Positions 1 to 10,794 of a stretch of 64,000 nt of DNA are shown piece by piece; the stretch's first letter is position 1, and every line of letters begins with the position of its first letter. Both the position numbers and the translations under genes were made by a program. Below the pieces are notes generated by a model. The model was not told the DNA's origin. It ran no database searches and was given only the letters and a program-made list of their open reading frames with translations. The stretch is from Trissonchulus latispiculum (lineage: Eukaryota > Nematoda > Enoplea > Enoplida > Ironidae). The stretch is from NCBI GenBank assembly GCA_030248195.1, contig JASAND010018035.1, positions 1 to 64,000 on the forward strand, written 5' to 3'.

Positions 1-523
1 GTTTATCCAGAATCAGATTCTAGATTAGTTGGATAACTGTTGTGGTATTCCGTATGCTATATTTCAATAAAATTAACTTTTTTCAACCGGTATACATACA
101 ATCAAGAATGCGAATTGTAAACGGTTTTTGTCTTGCACCTAAAATACTGGAGAGGGTTATGTTTTAATTTATGCTCAATTGCGTGAGGAATCTGCAGGGA
201 TTGTCTGTGAAAATAATCGTACCTGACCGTCATTTCCTCGTTCTAGTTGTAATGTGAAAGCTTTCTTACTATGTTTAGAGTTTGGAATACATAGCTTCTA
301 AAAGGCCAGCACCGTCTGCGTTAAAGAGGGCCGATAATAACAGATTTCTATTGTTGTGGAAGAATTTGTTAGGCAATGCTCAAGCAAAAAATCAGAAATA
401 TCCTCTACTCGTTTCGTATAATTAAGCAAAGTAAGCTTCAAAGAAATCCATGTGCATATCCAGTTAATTACTAGACACTGATCGGATGATTCACACTTTT
501 TGCAAAGGTTTTGTTTGTTTCAG
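1..523 (+). other. Presumed intron of the BPI/LBP gene
   Basis: AT-rich sequence with no open coding stretch that fits the downstream gene. It ends in a pyrimidine-rich acceptor (tttgtttgtttcag, AG at 522-523) feeding the first visible BPI/LBP exon. The 5' exons of that gene therefore lie to the left of the window. Confidence 0.55.
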
Positions 524-1890
524 CGTCAACGACTGGCTGAAAACGATCGGACCCGTCATCGAACTGCTGTACAACTTCTCCATCGATGCCAGCCTCACCA
601 AGGGTCCTCGGATCACCCACAACTTCCTGGAAACCTCCCACCTGGGCGAGATCATCTACCTAAACCGACATCCGATGCCCTTCCAGCCCCATCCGATCCA
701 ATTTTCGGACGCGGATGGGACGGACCGCATGATCTATGCCTGGGCCTCTGACTACATGGTCAACTCCGCCCTGGTTCATGCCCAAAAGAACGGACTTTTC
801 TCAATCCGAGTGGACCGGCACACGAATCCGGAACTGGCGGACTATCTGAAGACGGACTGCTGGCTCTTCTCTGTCTGTCTGGCCAATCTCTGGCCCACTG
901 TGTCCAATTCCTATCCCAACGCCAATGGGATCCTACAAATCGACATGAACGCCCCGCCGACGGTTGAGATCAAACCGGAAGGAGTCCTTGCCAAAGCGGT
1001 CGGATCTCTGACCATCCTGCTTGAGCAACCGGATGTGGGTAGGTCCCACCGGAAATTAGAAAAGAATTTGTGTATCAATACTTTAAGAGAAAAATTAAAA
1101 TCAGAAATGTTAAAGAAGTGTAGTATTTCTAAATCGAGTCGCCTAAACGAACGTTGAGATGTTATTCTCGTTCGAAACAAATGTTGAATTAAGAAATTCG
1201 GACACTTCCCCCAACCGGGGCACCGACTGGGGAAAAATTGGCTGTAAAAATTCAACTAATTAATTAAAGGTTGCAATTAGCATAATAAGTGCAATGTTCC
1301 AAAGCCCTAGTTGTGTAGCAACATGGTAGCATGCCTACTCTATAAAAATCTGAAACTCAATATTTCAATTCAGTCCTCTCGGCACTTTTTAAAATTCTTT
1401 TAATCTTGATTTAATTTCTTCATGATTTCTACCTTTTGCTATTTTTGCGGTTTCAGCGCCAGAAAACTATCACAAACTTCTACGATCCACTTTCCACTTT
1501 GAGAGTCTGCTCAAACCGAAGCTGGACGGAAAGAAGAATCGACTCTATCTCGGGCTGGAGCTCCGTCGGCTGGATTTCGACATTCACGAAATCACTGATC
1601 AGGGCGAACTGACCCCGGCAAAGTTCGCCAAAATGCTGAGCCAGTTGGGCTGGCCGGTCATCGATTTCGCGGCCGGCATTCATCTGGGGCCCGGATTTCC
1701 GATTGAGGACACACAGGGAGTTCATCTGATCAATCCCAGCATCAAGCTGAGGGAGGGAGTCATCGAGTTCGGAACTGAGTTGAGTTATACTCTTCAGGTG
1801 GACCCGATCGTTCTCATTGGGGGACAGGTGGTGGATATCACGGCCGCTCCAGAGGTCCAGGTCCAGGCCATGGGTCATGGCGGCGTTTGA
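524..1890 (+). CDS. BPI/LBP/CETP-family lipid-binding protein, C-terminal part (5' end outside window)
   Basis: Two exons, 524-1038 and 1457-1890, join as G|CG to give Ala and run 316 residues to a TGA at 1888-1890. The donor is gtaggt and the acceptor tttcag. The last exon carries the most recognisable piece of the BPI/LBP C-terminal fold: a GPGFPIEDTQGVHLINPSIK segment followed by alternating beta-strand-like sequence. The first visible exon looks like the end of the N-terminal barrel and the linker into the second barrel. Family members are secreted, boomerang-shaped proteins of about 450-500 residues that bind lipopolysaccharide or other lipids, so roughly 150-180 N-terminal residues with the signal peptide are missing to the left. 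A variant poly(A) signal follows at 2150. The gene converges on the SOD gene on the other strand. The family call rests on C-terminal-domain resemblance; the lipid ligand cannot be told. Confidence 0.8.
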
Positions 1891-2149
1891 GGACAGAGCT
1901 CTGTTAGCAGCGAGAGTACATAATAGATAAGAGTGTGACACTAAGTTCATTATGTATAAGATTTTATACATAAGTTATACCTTTATAAGATTTTCTTCTT
2001 GTCTGATATTATATATGAACTGTACTGACGAGTTGAAAAGATTTAATAACCAATTAGTAGTATTATAATGTGCTTTATCTGATTGCTTATAAACTTGTAA
2101 CATTTACAATGCGTATATATGTCTATGTATATCCTTATTTTTGTTGTGC

Positions 2150-2155
2150 ATTAAA
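2150..2155 (+). promoter_or_regulatory. Poly(A) signal ATTAAA for the BPI/LBP gene
   Basis: ATTAAA lies 260 bases after the BPI/LBP stop, in the short interval before the convergent SOD gene. It is the best candidate 3'-end signal there; no canonical AATAAA lies closer. Confidence 0.4.
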
Positions 2156-2307
2156 TATACAGGTATAAGGGTCGACCAAGCAATTACTTACTGTCGTCTT
2201 GGTTAATTTTCTTTAGTTTTGATCGAATTACCAGTTTACAGTTTCTTTGGAAACATACACACAAATAACATACAATAATATAGCTGAGCACAAGAAGGGT
2301 TGAATTG

Positions 2308-4068
2308 CTATGGTTCATGAATCTCTTTATAGAGAATAATCGGTGCACAGGCGACTGGCGGCCCCGAATTTCCGGTTTGGAGACTGGCGAAATTCGCTCG
2401 GGTTCCGAAATCGTCACCGTCTCGATGAATGACGAGGGCTCGACCCAGAATCGTGAACGGACCGTTCACTTTCGTCATTCGATCATGAAAATCCACAGTG
2501 GCTTTCCCGAATCCGTCCGCTCGAATGTTGCCCAAATCGCCGGCGTGTCGTCTCTGAAACAATATATAGCTATTGATTGATTGATTGACTTATTGATTGA
2601 TTGTGGGGTCCTGTTGAAAATGAGATCCTGTGTAGCGCGCTTGGCTGGTGGACGAAGCGGCAACCGAAGACAAGCCTGCGACGGGCACCCTCGTACCCAC
2701 GAAGCCAGGACCTAAGAGAGAGAAGGGAAGAGGGAGGTTCAGCTTTTCATTCAGAATTGAAAGTAAAGAATTGGCCCAGCCGGGGTTCGAGCCCTTTTGA
2801 TCCTGAGACAGACGTGCTAACCCACTACACCACAGAGCCATCAGCTGAACTCCCGTTACAGGCTTATCAATCTTTTCCTATGCCTGCTTCCCTCCCACCT
2901 TGGTTCAGTTCAGAACTATGAAATACTGACGATACTCGTACCAGTTATTGATGTGGTGGTATCAGGAGCACAGGGTACAGTTTAACATAGTGGCTACTCA
3001 GACGTCTTACTTCAGATCGTCTATCGCCGTGGACTTGAAGCACAGGATTGTAGTGACTGCCCGTACTGTAGCAGCCGTCGCTGAAGTTGGCGTAGCGATG
3101 GACGTGCATTCCGTGGAGGCCGGGCTCCAGTCCATACAGCACTCCGAAGACGTGGGTGGACAGGCCCGGCATCTGGTAGAAGGAGATGTTACCCTTGACC
3201 GTGTCATTGAAGATGGCTTTCGCGTGGAGAATGTGGGGCACAAAACGGTTGCCTGAAAGCAGATACAGAAATTAGGAGTGAATGACCACAATTTTTTCAA
3301 GCACGAGCACGTTCTTGTGTGCTTTGAAAGATGTGGACATGGGATTCGAAGTTCGCTTAAAGCTTAAAAAAATAACCTTCAGCCGTGTCGGTGTCACGGT
3401 GAAATTTTTCCCCCTAGAAATTTTTCCCCCCGGAAAAATTTCACCGGTGAAATTTTTCTGGGGGGAAAAATTTCTAGGGGGAAAAATTTCACCGTGACAT
3501 CGAACTAAGTCCATTCCATCCACATCTGTGGCGTAACAAAGCATTGCTATTATAAGATCGAGACTCACGGTAAAGACAAATCTTGTCGGAGTGTTCTCGC
3601 CACAGTAAAACTTTGTTTAATGGTAGATAAGGTTTAGAAATTTAAAATGTTACATACGAAGGCTACTGAAACGGAATATACGAAACCAGAAGTGTTCATA
3701 TGGAAACTGGGAAATAAATTAGTTTTGTGATACCTACGAACCTATGACTGAGAATGTCAAAAGTTTTCCTTCCTCAGAAAATTTATCCGACGTGAAAATT
3801 TCCAGAAGAAAAGGTTCAGTGTGAAATCCACCAATTATGTAGCTTTTTTAGATTCTTTTGAAAAAACGTCATAAACATGCAACAAAAGTGCAACAGGCAT
3901 TCTTCCTATCATCCTTTTTGCACTTCCCGTGTTACACAAAACTTGGATTTAACCTCGCACGGTCACGATCCTTTGGCATTCAGGAAACTTACGCGGTCTA
4001 GATTGAGCTGTGACTCCCAGTATTAAGGCGAAGAAGGCAATAATTGCAAGAGTAACAGCAGACTGCAT
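2308..4068 (-). CDS. Secreted Cu/Zn superoxide dismutase, copy A
   Basis: Three exons on the minus strand: 4068-3993, 3252-3011 and 2553-2308 (TAG at 2308-2310), giving 187 residues. Exon 1 encodes a 21-residue signal peptide with a hydrophobic core and a VTA end. Exon 2 has GLHGMHVH and GSHYNP; exon 3 has HAGDLGN and GRALVIH. Expected copper ligands are His75, His77, His92 and His149; expected zinc ligands are His92, His100, His109 and Asp112; the disulfide pair is Cys86-Cys175. The enzyme converts superoxide to peroxide and oxygen outside the cell. Oddity: the residue equivalent to human Arg143, which steers superoxide to the copper, is Pro172 (GNSGPPVAC), whereas copy B keeps Arg. Intron phases (1, 0) match copy B, so the two arose by tandem duplication. 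Intron 1 holds a 108-bp palindrome and intron 2 a SINE-like copy. Confidence 0.9.
2590..2910 (-). repeat. tRNA-derived SINE-like copy 1
   Basis: Read on the minus strand, 2841-2770 looks like a degenerate tRNA with an A-box-like GTGGTGTAGTGG and a B-box-like GGGCTCGAACCCC, followed by a purine-rich body. A related copy with the same order of blocks is at 9815-10095. Both share the flanking run CTTATCAATCTTT and the GAGAAGGGAA-GAGGGAGGTTCAG body. It lies inside intron 2 of SOD copy A, so it is a dispersed repeat and not a functional tRNA. Confidence 0.6.
3392..3499. repeat. 108-bp near-perfect palindrome
   Basis: The interval reads almost identically on both strands, centred near 3445. Each arm has two GAAATTTTTCCCCC-like units, so the palindrome is also internally repetitive. 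It sits in intron 1 of SOD copy A. A related isolated unit (GTGAAATTTTTC) is seen near 5321. Confidence 0.85.
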
Positions 4069-4150
4069 CTTCCTGACTGCAAACGGCGCAACAATGATAT
4101 CTTCTGGTTCAAAACTTGAAAAGGATGTTTATGCTGATCTCAAAAATCGG

Positions 4151-4158
4151 TTTATAAA
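4151..4158 (-). promoter_or_regulatory. Candidate TATA box of SOD copy A
   Basis: On the minus strand TTTTATAAA lies about 85 bases upstream of the SOD start codon at 4068, a reasonable distance for a TATA box with a short 5' leader. Seen directly; function inferred. Confidence 0.35.
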
Positions 4159-4504
4159 ATAATCACTGAGTTGGACTATATTTGATTCTGTTTAAAGTTG
4201 AACAAAACGGTACCTGGCCTAGAAAAAATGACTGTCCTAAAAATTAAACCCTATCAGTGAAGCTGTAAAAAATTAGGCTGCACTTTCAAAAACAACCAAA
4301 ACAATCTTTTGCATTTGTCAAAAACACTATTGTTATTTTTTGCAAGTTCAACTATAAAATGAATTAAAGTAGGGCCCTTTGTTAGTGTTAGTTGACATTA
4401 GCGTTCTCAATTGTCATTCGGTGAGCTTGCACAATTCTCTGAGGTCAAGTTATAGGTTGAAATGCTTCGTCTGTGGCTTTACCGGATGGAGTCAGCAGTA
4501 GGAC

Positions 4505-4970
4505 ACTAATTCGATTTCATAGTTACAGTCGCGAGCCGACGCGTGTAGACGCACTGTGATGTGCTACACCGCGAAAGCGCGGTGTCTCGGCTCGTGTCAA
4601 CGCGCCCAGTTACAGCACCAAGGTGCTTTTATAGTCTCTAACGCAGTTGTGCGCGCGTCGACGCGCGTCGGTGTGCGTCTACAAATGTCAATATCATTTT
4701 GCGCGCATCAACGCGCGTCGACGTGTGTCGATGCGCGTAAACTGGCATGCTATAAATGGGCGCGTCGACGCTTCTAGTGGTAACATAGCGCCTGGGCGAG
4801 ATGTTACATTTGGAAGCGTCGACGCGCGTCGATGCCTCCAAATGTAGCATGGCAGTGTAGTCACCATCAAAGTTACGCACGCCATCGCTCATTGCATTGG
4901 CGCTTGTGGACGCTCGACGGCGCGTATCGGCGCGGTTTATGTGCTGCTTAGGCGACTACGAAATCACCTA
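4505..4970. repeat. Inverted-repeat element full of GCGCGTCGACGC-like units
   Basis: The core is packed with variants of GCGCGTCGACGCG, itself a self-complementary motif (around 4650-4680, 4700-4740, 4760-4775, 4810-4835, 4905-4940). The outer edges, GATTTCATAGTTACAGTCGC on the left and GCGACTACGAAATC on the right, are imperfect inverted repeats, as expected for a small non-autonomous DNA element. The GC-rich core contrasts sharply with its AT-rich surroundings. Confidence 0.55.
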
Positions 4971-5896
4971 AGTTCAAGCGAAAGGGCCGAGACGGTTCCT
5001 GCTCCAGCTTCCCATTGTTGTGTCTGTCTTTAGGCTAAGCGATGGATTTGACGCAAAGTGTAAAGAGGGAGCAAATCTGTACTCACTCAGGTACATGGTC
5101 AATCAACAGGTACTTCGAAACCCCGCACTTCTTGAACTTCACTCTTGTTAATGCAAAAGTTCCAGTCCTAAAATTGTTTCCTTTGCTTCTTGACAGAGCC
5201 GTTAATCAGACTGCAAAAGCCGTCAGATTCCAAATAGTCTCCTCAAATACGTGTTCGTTCAGTTTGGGTAAGTCTGAGGTTGCCAAAAAATTAAAGGAGT
5301 ACGCAGTCTCAATGTCGCAGTGAAATTTTTCGAATAAACCCTTCGCTCGCGGAAAAGTTTCCCTGTGAGATGGGTAAACTGCCTTTCCATTTTCCTTACT
5401 CATAGCAGGAAAAGGGCGACTGAAATCCCACGGACTGCGGATCCACACCTTTCCAAACGTGTTTGGTGATCCCAACCAACGATTGGAAACGGTGTTGGCA
5501 CATTCTTGTAGGAACACCGTCTCGTTGTGATGACAGCAGAATCCTGGGAGCTGGCTTCTTCAATTAATAATAATTACCTCATTCATACTAATTATTTCGT
5601 TATATAATGCCTTCATCTTTTACCAAACTATACCGAAAGAACTGAACATACTTACCTACGTACGCAAGAATGTTTTATTAACATATGTAAACATATGCTG
5701 TTGTAAAGTTTTGATTTGAGAAAATGGTGATTTTTACCTTAAAAATTAATCCATTGCATGCATTTAGTTTGCGTTGATGTTGTTAAAAACGTATTGTTAT
5801 AGCTCAAACTAACACCATAAAATACATACATGACAACATTTTATTAACATTAGACGAAAAGCAGATTACACAATAATTAGGACCACAAAAGCAGAG

Positions 5897-5902
5897 TTTA
5901 TT
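5897..5902 (-). promoter_or_regulatory. Poly(A) signal AATAAA of SOD copy B
   Basis: AATAAA on the minus strand, about 35 bases after the stop codon of SOD copy B. Confidence 0.55.
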
Positions 5903-5936
5903 CTTTGGAACCGCGTTAGAAGATCATGCCTTCCGT

Positions 5937-8904
5937 TCAACCTCTAGGATAGACTTCATCCGTGATAACGATGGAAGCACAGGCTATACGTGGTCCTGCA
6001 TTACCAGAACGGAGGCTCTCCGGGGATTGGCCAGTTCCCAGATCGTCTTCGTCCCGGTGAATGACCAAGGATCGACCGATGATACTGTAGCCGCCGTTCA
6101 GGGTGATTCCGCGATCTCGAAATCGGAAAACCGCCTTTCCGAATCCGTCAGCCCGAATGTTGCCCAAGTCACCGGAATGTCGGGCCTGAGAAAAAATTAA
6201 TTGCATTTCAGAGTACCCGATTTGGTGAAAAAATAGCTGGCAAAATGCTGTGAAGAATTGCAACTCGTAATCTTAGCTGAACCATTCGATATAAACCATT
6301 AACTTAAGATACATAGATCAGTCTTCTTGAAACTCAGCTACCAAAAAAGACAGTTCATTTCCCAATTCTGCAAAATTCACTCCATCAGCCACTAATTTTA
6401 AAGTTTTGATTTCTGTAAAATTATCAAAACTCTAAATTATGTTTAGCATAATAGACTTGCAGAGCTCTCCAATCACAATTACTTCAAAATTTTAATTTCT
6501 GTGAAATTATTATCTTAAAATTTTAATTTCTGTAAAATTATCAAAAGTATTAAATAAAAGGCGGCTTGCACCAGTCGCGTTTATCTCCCGTTTAAATTAA
6601 ACTTGAGTTTAAACTCGTGTTTAGTCATTAGTAGGCTTGCACCAGTCAAGTTTAACTTAAACTGGAGTTTAAAATTTGTGTATTTAAACACCACCTACTG
6701 GAAATTTAAACTTGAGATGGACCAGGTTTAAGGTCGTGTTTAAGGCAAAAATGACAGTTGCTTGCTGTTTTTGACGTCGGACACAAAAAATAAGAAATCA
6801 TTAAAGTTGTAAACACAGTAATTTTATTAATACCGTCTAAAAAATTACTTTTTTGACGGAAAAATGGTTGCTTTGATTTTTCATCATTAATCTGTCAATA
6901 GCGACTGTACATACTCACCCTCAAAATGCCGAGGAAGCAAAAGATGCTTTCCTTTTCTTTTATAGCCTCCTGTTTAACGTCAGGTTTAAGTTTATTAAAA
7001 GTTCTGTTAAATGAAGTCCCATTTAAACCTCACGTTTAGCTGCTGTTTAGTTTTAAAATTCTAACTTTTTATTGGCCAAATTTATCATTGTGATTGGCTT
7101 GCGGAACTAAAACGTGACCAAGTCATGTTTAAGTAGTGTTTAAATTTAAACACGAGTTTAGTTAAGCAGCAGTTAAACACCACTTGAGCAAGTGATTAAA
7201 ATTTAAACTTAAACTGGAGTTTAAGTAAACACGAGTTTAAGGGTTATTCATGAATAAACTAAACACGACTGGTGCAAGCCAGCTAAAATTAATTAAGATT
7301 AAAATTAGGTTTAACACAGCAGATCAGCAGTTAACAGTTTGGCAACAAACCCTGGCCTCCGGGGCACCATGTACGCTTTGAAAGGGATTAAAATGGTTCC
7401 CCGTAGAGCGACATCCATTTGTGAAGTTGGCGAATCGATGCACATGTAGGCCGTGCAGGCCCGGGCTTAGACCGTACAGTACGCCGTAAACGGTCACCGG
7501 GAAACCGTACACACTCTGAGAGAAGGTCACATTGCCCTTGATCTGACCCTGTGTCGGCTCGAACACGGCGATCGCGTTCGTGATCAGAGGCAGATCTGAA
7601 AGAAATAAAATTTTTTTGGAACACAATAGGACACAAACAAAAAGTTGGCCAGCAGGCGGATCCACGAAGGATACAAGGCATTAATCATAAAGAAATAATG
7701 AGAAACGCCTGCCTGCAGTCACTAAGGCCGTAGCCTTAGTCCTCTTCTTGGACAACCAGGTAGGAGACTAGTTCTCTCTGGGTAAGAGCGCTCACAGCGC
7801 CCATTGGCTCTCTCCTGTTCCGACTAAGGCTTCGGCCTTAGTGACTGCAGGCAGGCGTTTCTCATTATTTCTTTATGACAAAGAAAAAGTTGGATACGAT
7901 TCAATTGATTGCTTAACACGTTCTCGGCGAGGGGCGAAATTTATGGCTTTAAAGTTTCATCAAAATATACTTTGGACGTAAAATGTAAAACGATAGCCGT
8001 TTCTGAATGAAAAGATAAGATTTGTGCATCAAAGCAAATGTAAAATGGCTAAATTAACCGATTCAGACTTGATTCAAAAGGCGGAACTCAGCCGGATGCG
8101 TTTATTAGGCTAAAAATCGCTTGCACGTAATTTTACGCCCACACAGAAAATTTTAGTAAAAAATTCTATCGTTTTGTACAGTTTTAGGCTTACAATCTGG
8201 ACGTAAAATTACGTCTTTTATAATTTTTTGTTGCAATATACTACAAATAAAATGTGCACGGTCTGAATAGACGCTGACCAAATACAAATAAATGCGTTCA
8301 GTACGCCAAATACAACTTTTGAGAACCAAGCAAAAGGTTTGCCATCGGGAACGTGCTAGAAGAGCAAAACACCTGTAAGTTTAAAGAAGAATTGAAAAGA
8401 AATCTGTGAAACGTTGAAATCAGGATTGAAAGATGTAAAGAAAAGTGTCCCGGCCGGAGATCGAACCGCCGAGCTTTGGCTTAGAAGTAGGACGCCCTAC
8501 ATTTCCGCCACACCATGAGAATAGTTTATTTGCGCTGACATCAACCTTTCGGGGTTCACATGAAACACCTGCTGATATTTAACAGATTGGTTTCATTATC
8601 GGCGGCAGTTTCACTACCAACTACCAAAAATGGTAAATTTAGGTAAATTCAAATTTAAGTAAATGCGTTGCAAAAAGACTGAATATTAAAATTGACCAGA
8701 GAGCAGAAAGCCATGATATCAAAACCAATCAGGAACCGGAAATAGCTCACACCTGAAAATACTGAAATTAATCCAGTTTAGGTACTGGTTAATTCATTAC
8801 AATTTCAAACGATTCCTATTAATTAGTATATAATCAATAAACATACTGCCTTGTGCTGAAACTGCAGAAACGCAGACGGATACTACAATTAGGGCTGGCA
8901 GCAT
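5937..8904 (-). CDS. Secreted Cu/Zn superoxide dismutase, copy B
   Basis: Three exons on the minus strand: 8904-8847, 7595-7351 and 6185-5937 (TGA at 5937-5939), giving 183 residues. Exon 1 codes a short signal peptide (MLPALIVVSVCVSAVSAQG) and ends A|gtatgt; the split codon A|AT gives Asn20. Exon 2 has GLHGLHVH and GNHFNP; exon 3 has HSGDLGN and GRSLVIH. Predicted copper ligands are His70, His72, His87 and His144; zinc ligands His87, His95, His104 and Asp107; disulfide Cys81-Cys170. Arg167 sits at the human Arg143 position, so the full active-site set is present. The donor of exon 2 is gtttgt, weaker than in copy A. Both introns carry mobile DNA: a 0.7-kb inverted-repeat element in intron 2, and a 194-bp one plus a SINE-like piece in intron 1. 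Role: extracellular superoxide removal. Confidence 0.88.
6563..7281. mobile_element. 0.72-kb inverted-repeat element with iterated GTTTAAACT units
   Basis: Ends are inverted: GGCTTGCACCAGTCGCGTTT on the left and its complement, with one mismatch, finishing GACTGGTGCAAGCC on the right. A second copy of the terminus (GGCTTGCACCAGTC) lies inside at 6632. The interior is built from many TTTAAACTNGAGTTTAAA-like units in both orientations. No coding capacity is seen, so this is a non-autonomous DNA element in intron 2 of SOD copy B. Confidence 0.75.
7685..7878. mobile_element. 194-bp MITE with 46-bp perfect terminal inverted repeats
   Basis: The left 46 bases (TCATAAAGAAATAATGAGAA onward to AAGGCCG) are exactly complementary to the right 46 bases ending CTTTATGA. 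The 100-bp middle has no reading frame. A diverged relative with the same middle and right end lies at 60590-60750. It is inside intron 1 of SOD copy B. Confidence 0.85.
8450..8522 (-). repeat. tRNA-Arg-like SINE fragment
   Basis: On the minus strand it resembles a tRNA with an anticodon-loop-like CTTCTAA and a B-box-like GGTTCGATCTCC, but the acceptor and T stems do not pair well. The same sequence type recurs at 59086-59155, so it is best read as a tRNA-derived repeat. Confidence 0.5.
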
Positions 8905-9517
8905 ACTTTCAGTGTGAAATTCTTCAAAGAAAAGAAGTTGTGAAAATAAAAACGGTCCGTATTAAGGAAAGTAATTTAAGAGGTTGTTTGACGCGACCGA
9001 TAAAAATAAGATTAACTTTGGCCTACAAATTCTAGGAGACCCCATTCGTAAATTTAAAATTTAGGATATTTTAAAGTTACTCTGTGCATTGTGTTTTGAC
9101 GAGTTTAAGAAACACTTACTGCATGGAAGTACGTTAATTCAAGAAAAATAGCATTTTTACCAAAACTGGTCTAATTTTATCTATAGGAATTTTCTTTCAC
9201 TAGGGAAAACGCCTCAGAATAAATTTGACGGCTATTAAAGTTTTACAACCTTCAGGCATTAAATGAAAACATTTACTTTATTTAAAGTTAATTATTTCAC
9301 AGAACTTGTAATGGGTTGAGCAAAAGCCACTTGATATTTTATCAAACTTGAAATCTTTGATCGGTTAGGTCATAAAGCTCACTGTCACTTGTAGCCCGAA
9401 AAGACAAAAAACTTTGTTTAGAACATGCCTATTTCGATTTTCAGTATGCGTTTGGGGCCTGTCTTGCAGGCTGCGGCCCAAACGACAACGGAAACCCTTA
9501 GGATTTAGGTCACTCAC

Positions 9518-9711
9518 TGCTTGAATGCCCGGATGCTGTTTGCCAATTTGCCATTTTATTTTGGGATCTGTAGGGACAATAACGATATTGGCACCATCAT
9601 CCAAAAATGTATCGTTTATAGTGTGCCAAATAATTCCTAAAGTTGTGTGCTTTCTATTAACGAACAGTTTATTTATTCTACGACTCTCGAACCAAGCGTT
9701 GGTGAAGCAAA
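9518..9711 (-). CDS. Possible orphan exon, product unknown
   Basis: An open stretch on the minus strand runs from an acceptor-like tttgtttag to a strong donor, GCA|gtgagt, and includes the peptide DDGANIVIVPTDPKIKWQIG. Composition looks coding, but I do not recognise the family and found no partner exons nearby. It may be an exon of an unseen gene, a decayed duplicate, or chance. Confidence 0.15.
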
Positions 9712-9814
9712 CTAAACAAATTGTCATCCCAGCACCTTCCATCAGAAATATAGGGTCTCACTCAAGTTTCAAATAGGATTCGAACCGAGGACTTTCGTAT
9801 TGACGCTCTGAGCG

Positions 9815-10095
9815 CTCCCAAGCATTTCTACCAGGGCTGGTGGTCCAAGAATAAACCGAGGTGATAGTCCAAGACTGGAGGCGTCAGGCATCCTTATACC
9901 CACGAAACCTAGGAAAGAGAAGGGAAAAGGGAGGTTCAGACTTTCACTCATGATTGAAAGCAAAGAATTGTCCCCAGTCGGACATCAAACCACGTCACCT
10001 TTGATTTCAAGTCAGACCACAGGGCCATCAGCTGAACTCCCATATCAAGCTTATCAATCTTTCCTATGCCTGCTTTCCTTACAGCGAGGCCACAG
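9815..10095 (-). repeat. tRNA-derived SINE-like copy 2
   Basis: Same block order as 2590-2910: ACCCACGAA-CCTAGGAAAGAG body, GGGAGGTTCAG, GATTGAAAG, a degenerate tRNA-like stretch, then the shared CTTATCAATCTTTCCTATGC end. It is more diverged in the tRNA part than copy 1. Confidence 0.55.
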
Positions 10096-10750
10096 TTCCA
10101 TCAAGCAAGAAGGGCTTTCGGATCCAAACTGAAGTGACAAATGCACAAATGCATTGGACCCAGCAAGGATGCGTTTGGTTCCAATTTTAGTGTAGAAAAT
10201 GGTTGCATCCGTTTGCTGTCATATTCAGGAGAGGTTTCTTCAATCAGAATTCGGGCTTTACCGAATTCTTCAGCATTCTCAGACTGAGCTACCCAAAATT
10301 CCCAACGCTTTTTCGCTATGTTTATCCACAGTCCCAAGCGAGCGTTGGACACTTGCTTGCTACGACGAGTTCATATTTCTGTGACGCATTTGGACACAAT
10401 GAACCAAAATTTCTTCGTTTTCTCAAAATTTCTCGCATGTATGGACCAAAATGTCTTTATTTTCCCAAAATTGCTTTTACGTAAACCTTTCTTGTACCAC
10501 TTCTCAAACAATTGTACCTACCTAAGACCCTCATTCTTGGTTCAGTTTTGGTAAACAGACTCCACTCAACTGTCTTTTGTTTGCGTCAGGTGCCAAAATA
10601 ATCGTCTGAAAAAACCACAAAAATATCCTAAAGGGAACAAGTTAGACCGGATTATTTAGAGCGTTACTGGCGTTTCCGAATCACACTCTAAAAGTTATGA
10701 ATAAAGTCCTGTTTGTGGGTTTTTGAGTGAACTTTTTAGCGGCTGCACAG

Positions 10751-10760
10751 GTTTTAAAAG
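10751..10760 (+). promoter_or_regulatory. Candidate TATA-like element of the O-methyltransferase
   Basis: GTTTTAAAAG lies about 40 bases upstream of the start codon, with a possible initiator (CTACTCAG) about 25 bases further on. Weak on its own, but position and spacing fit. Confidence 0.25.
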
Positions 10761-10794
10761 CCCCATTCTACTCAGCAAAACTTGTATCAGTACG

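Larger units (their letters stand above)
4069..5936. other. Spacer between the two SOD genes
   Basis: No gene is seen. The interval contains the GTCGACGC-rich inverted-repeat element at 4505-4970 and AT-rich sequence. Short reading frames at 5042-5323 and 5206-5517 overlap on opposite strands and show no codon pattern or motif. Confidence 0.5.
8905..10794. other. Intergenic region between SOD copy B and the O-methyltransferase
   Basis: AT-rich. It holds one weak candidate exon (9518-9711, minus), a SINE-like copy (9815-10095) and otherwise nothing recognised. Confidence 0.4.

Noticed and set aside
911..1255. Minus-strand frame opposite the BPI/LBP exon
   Set aside because: Shadow of a well-supported plus-strand exon; no motif of its own.
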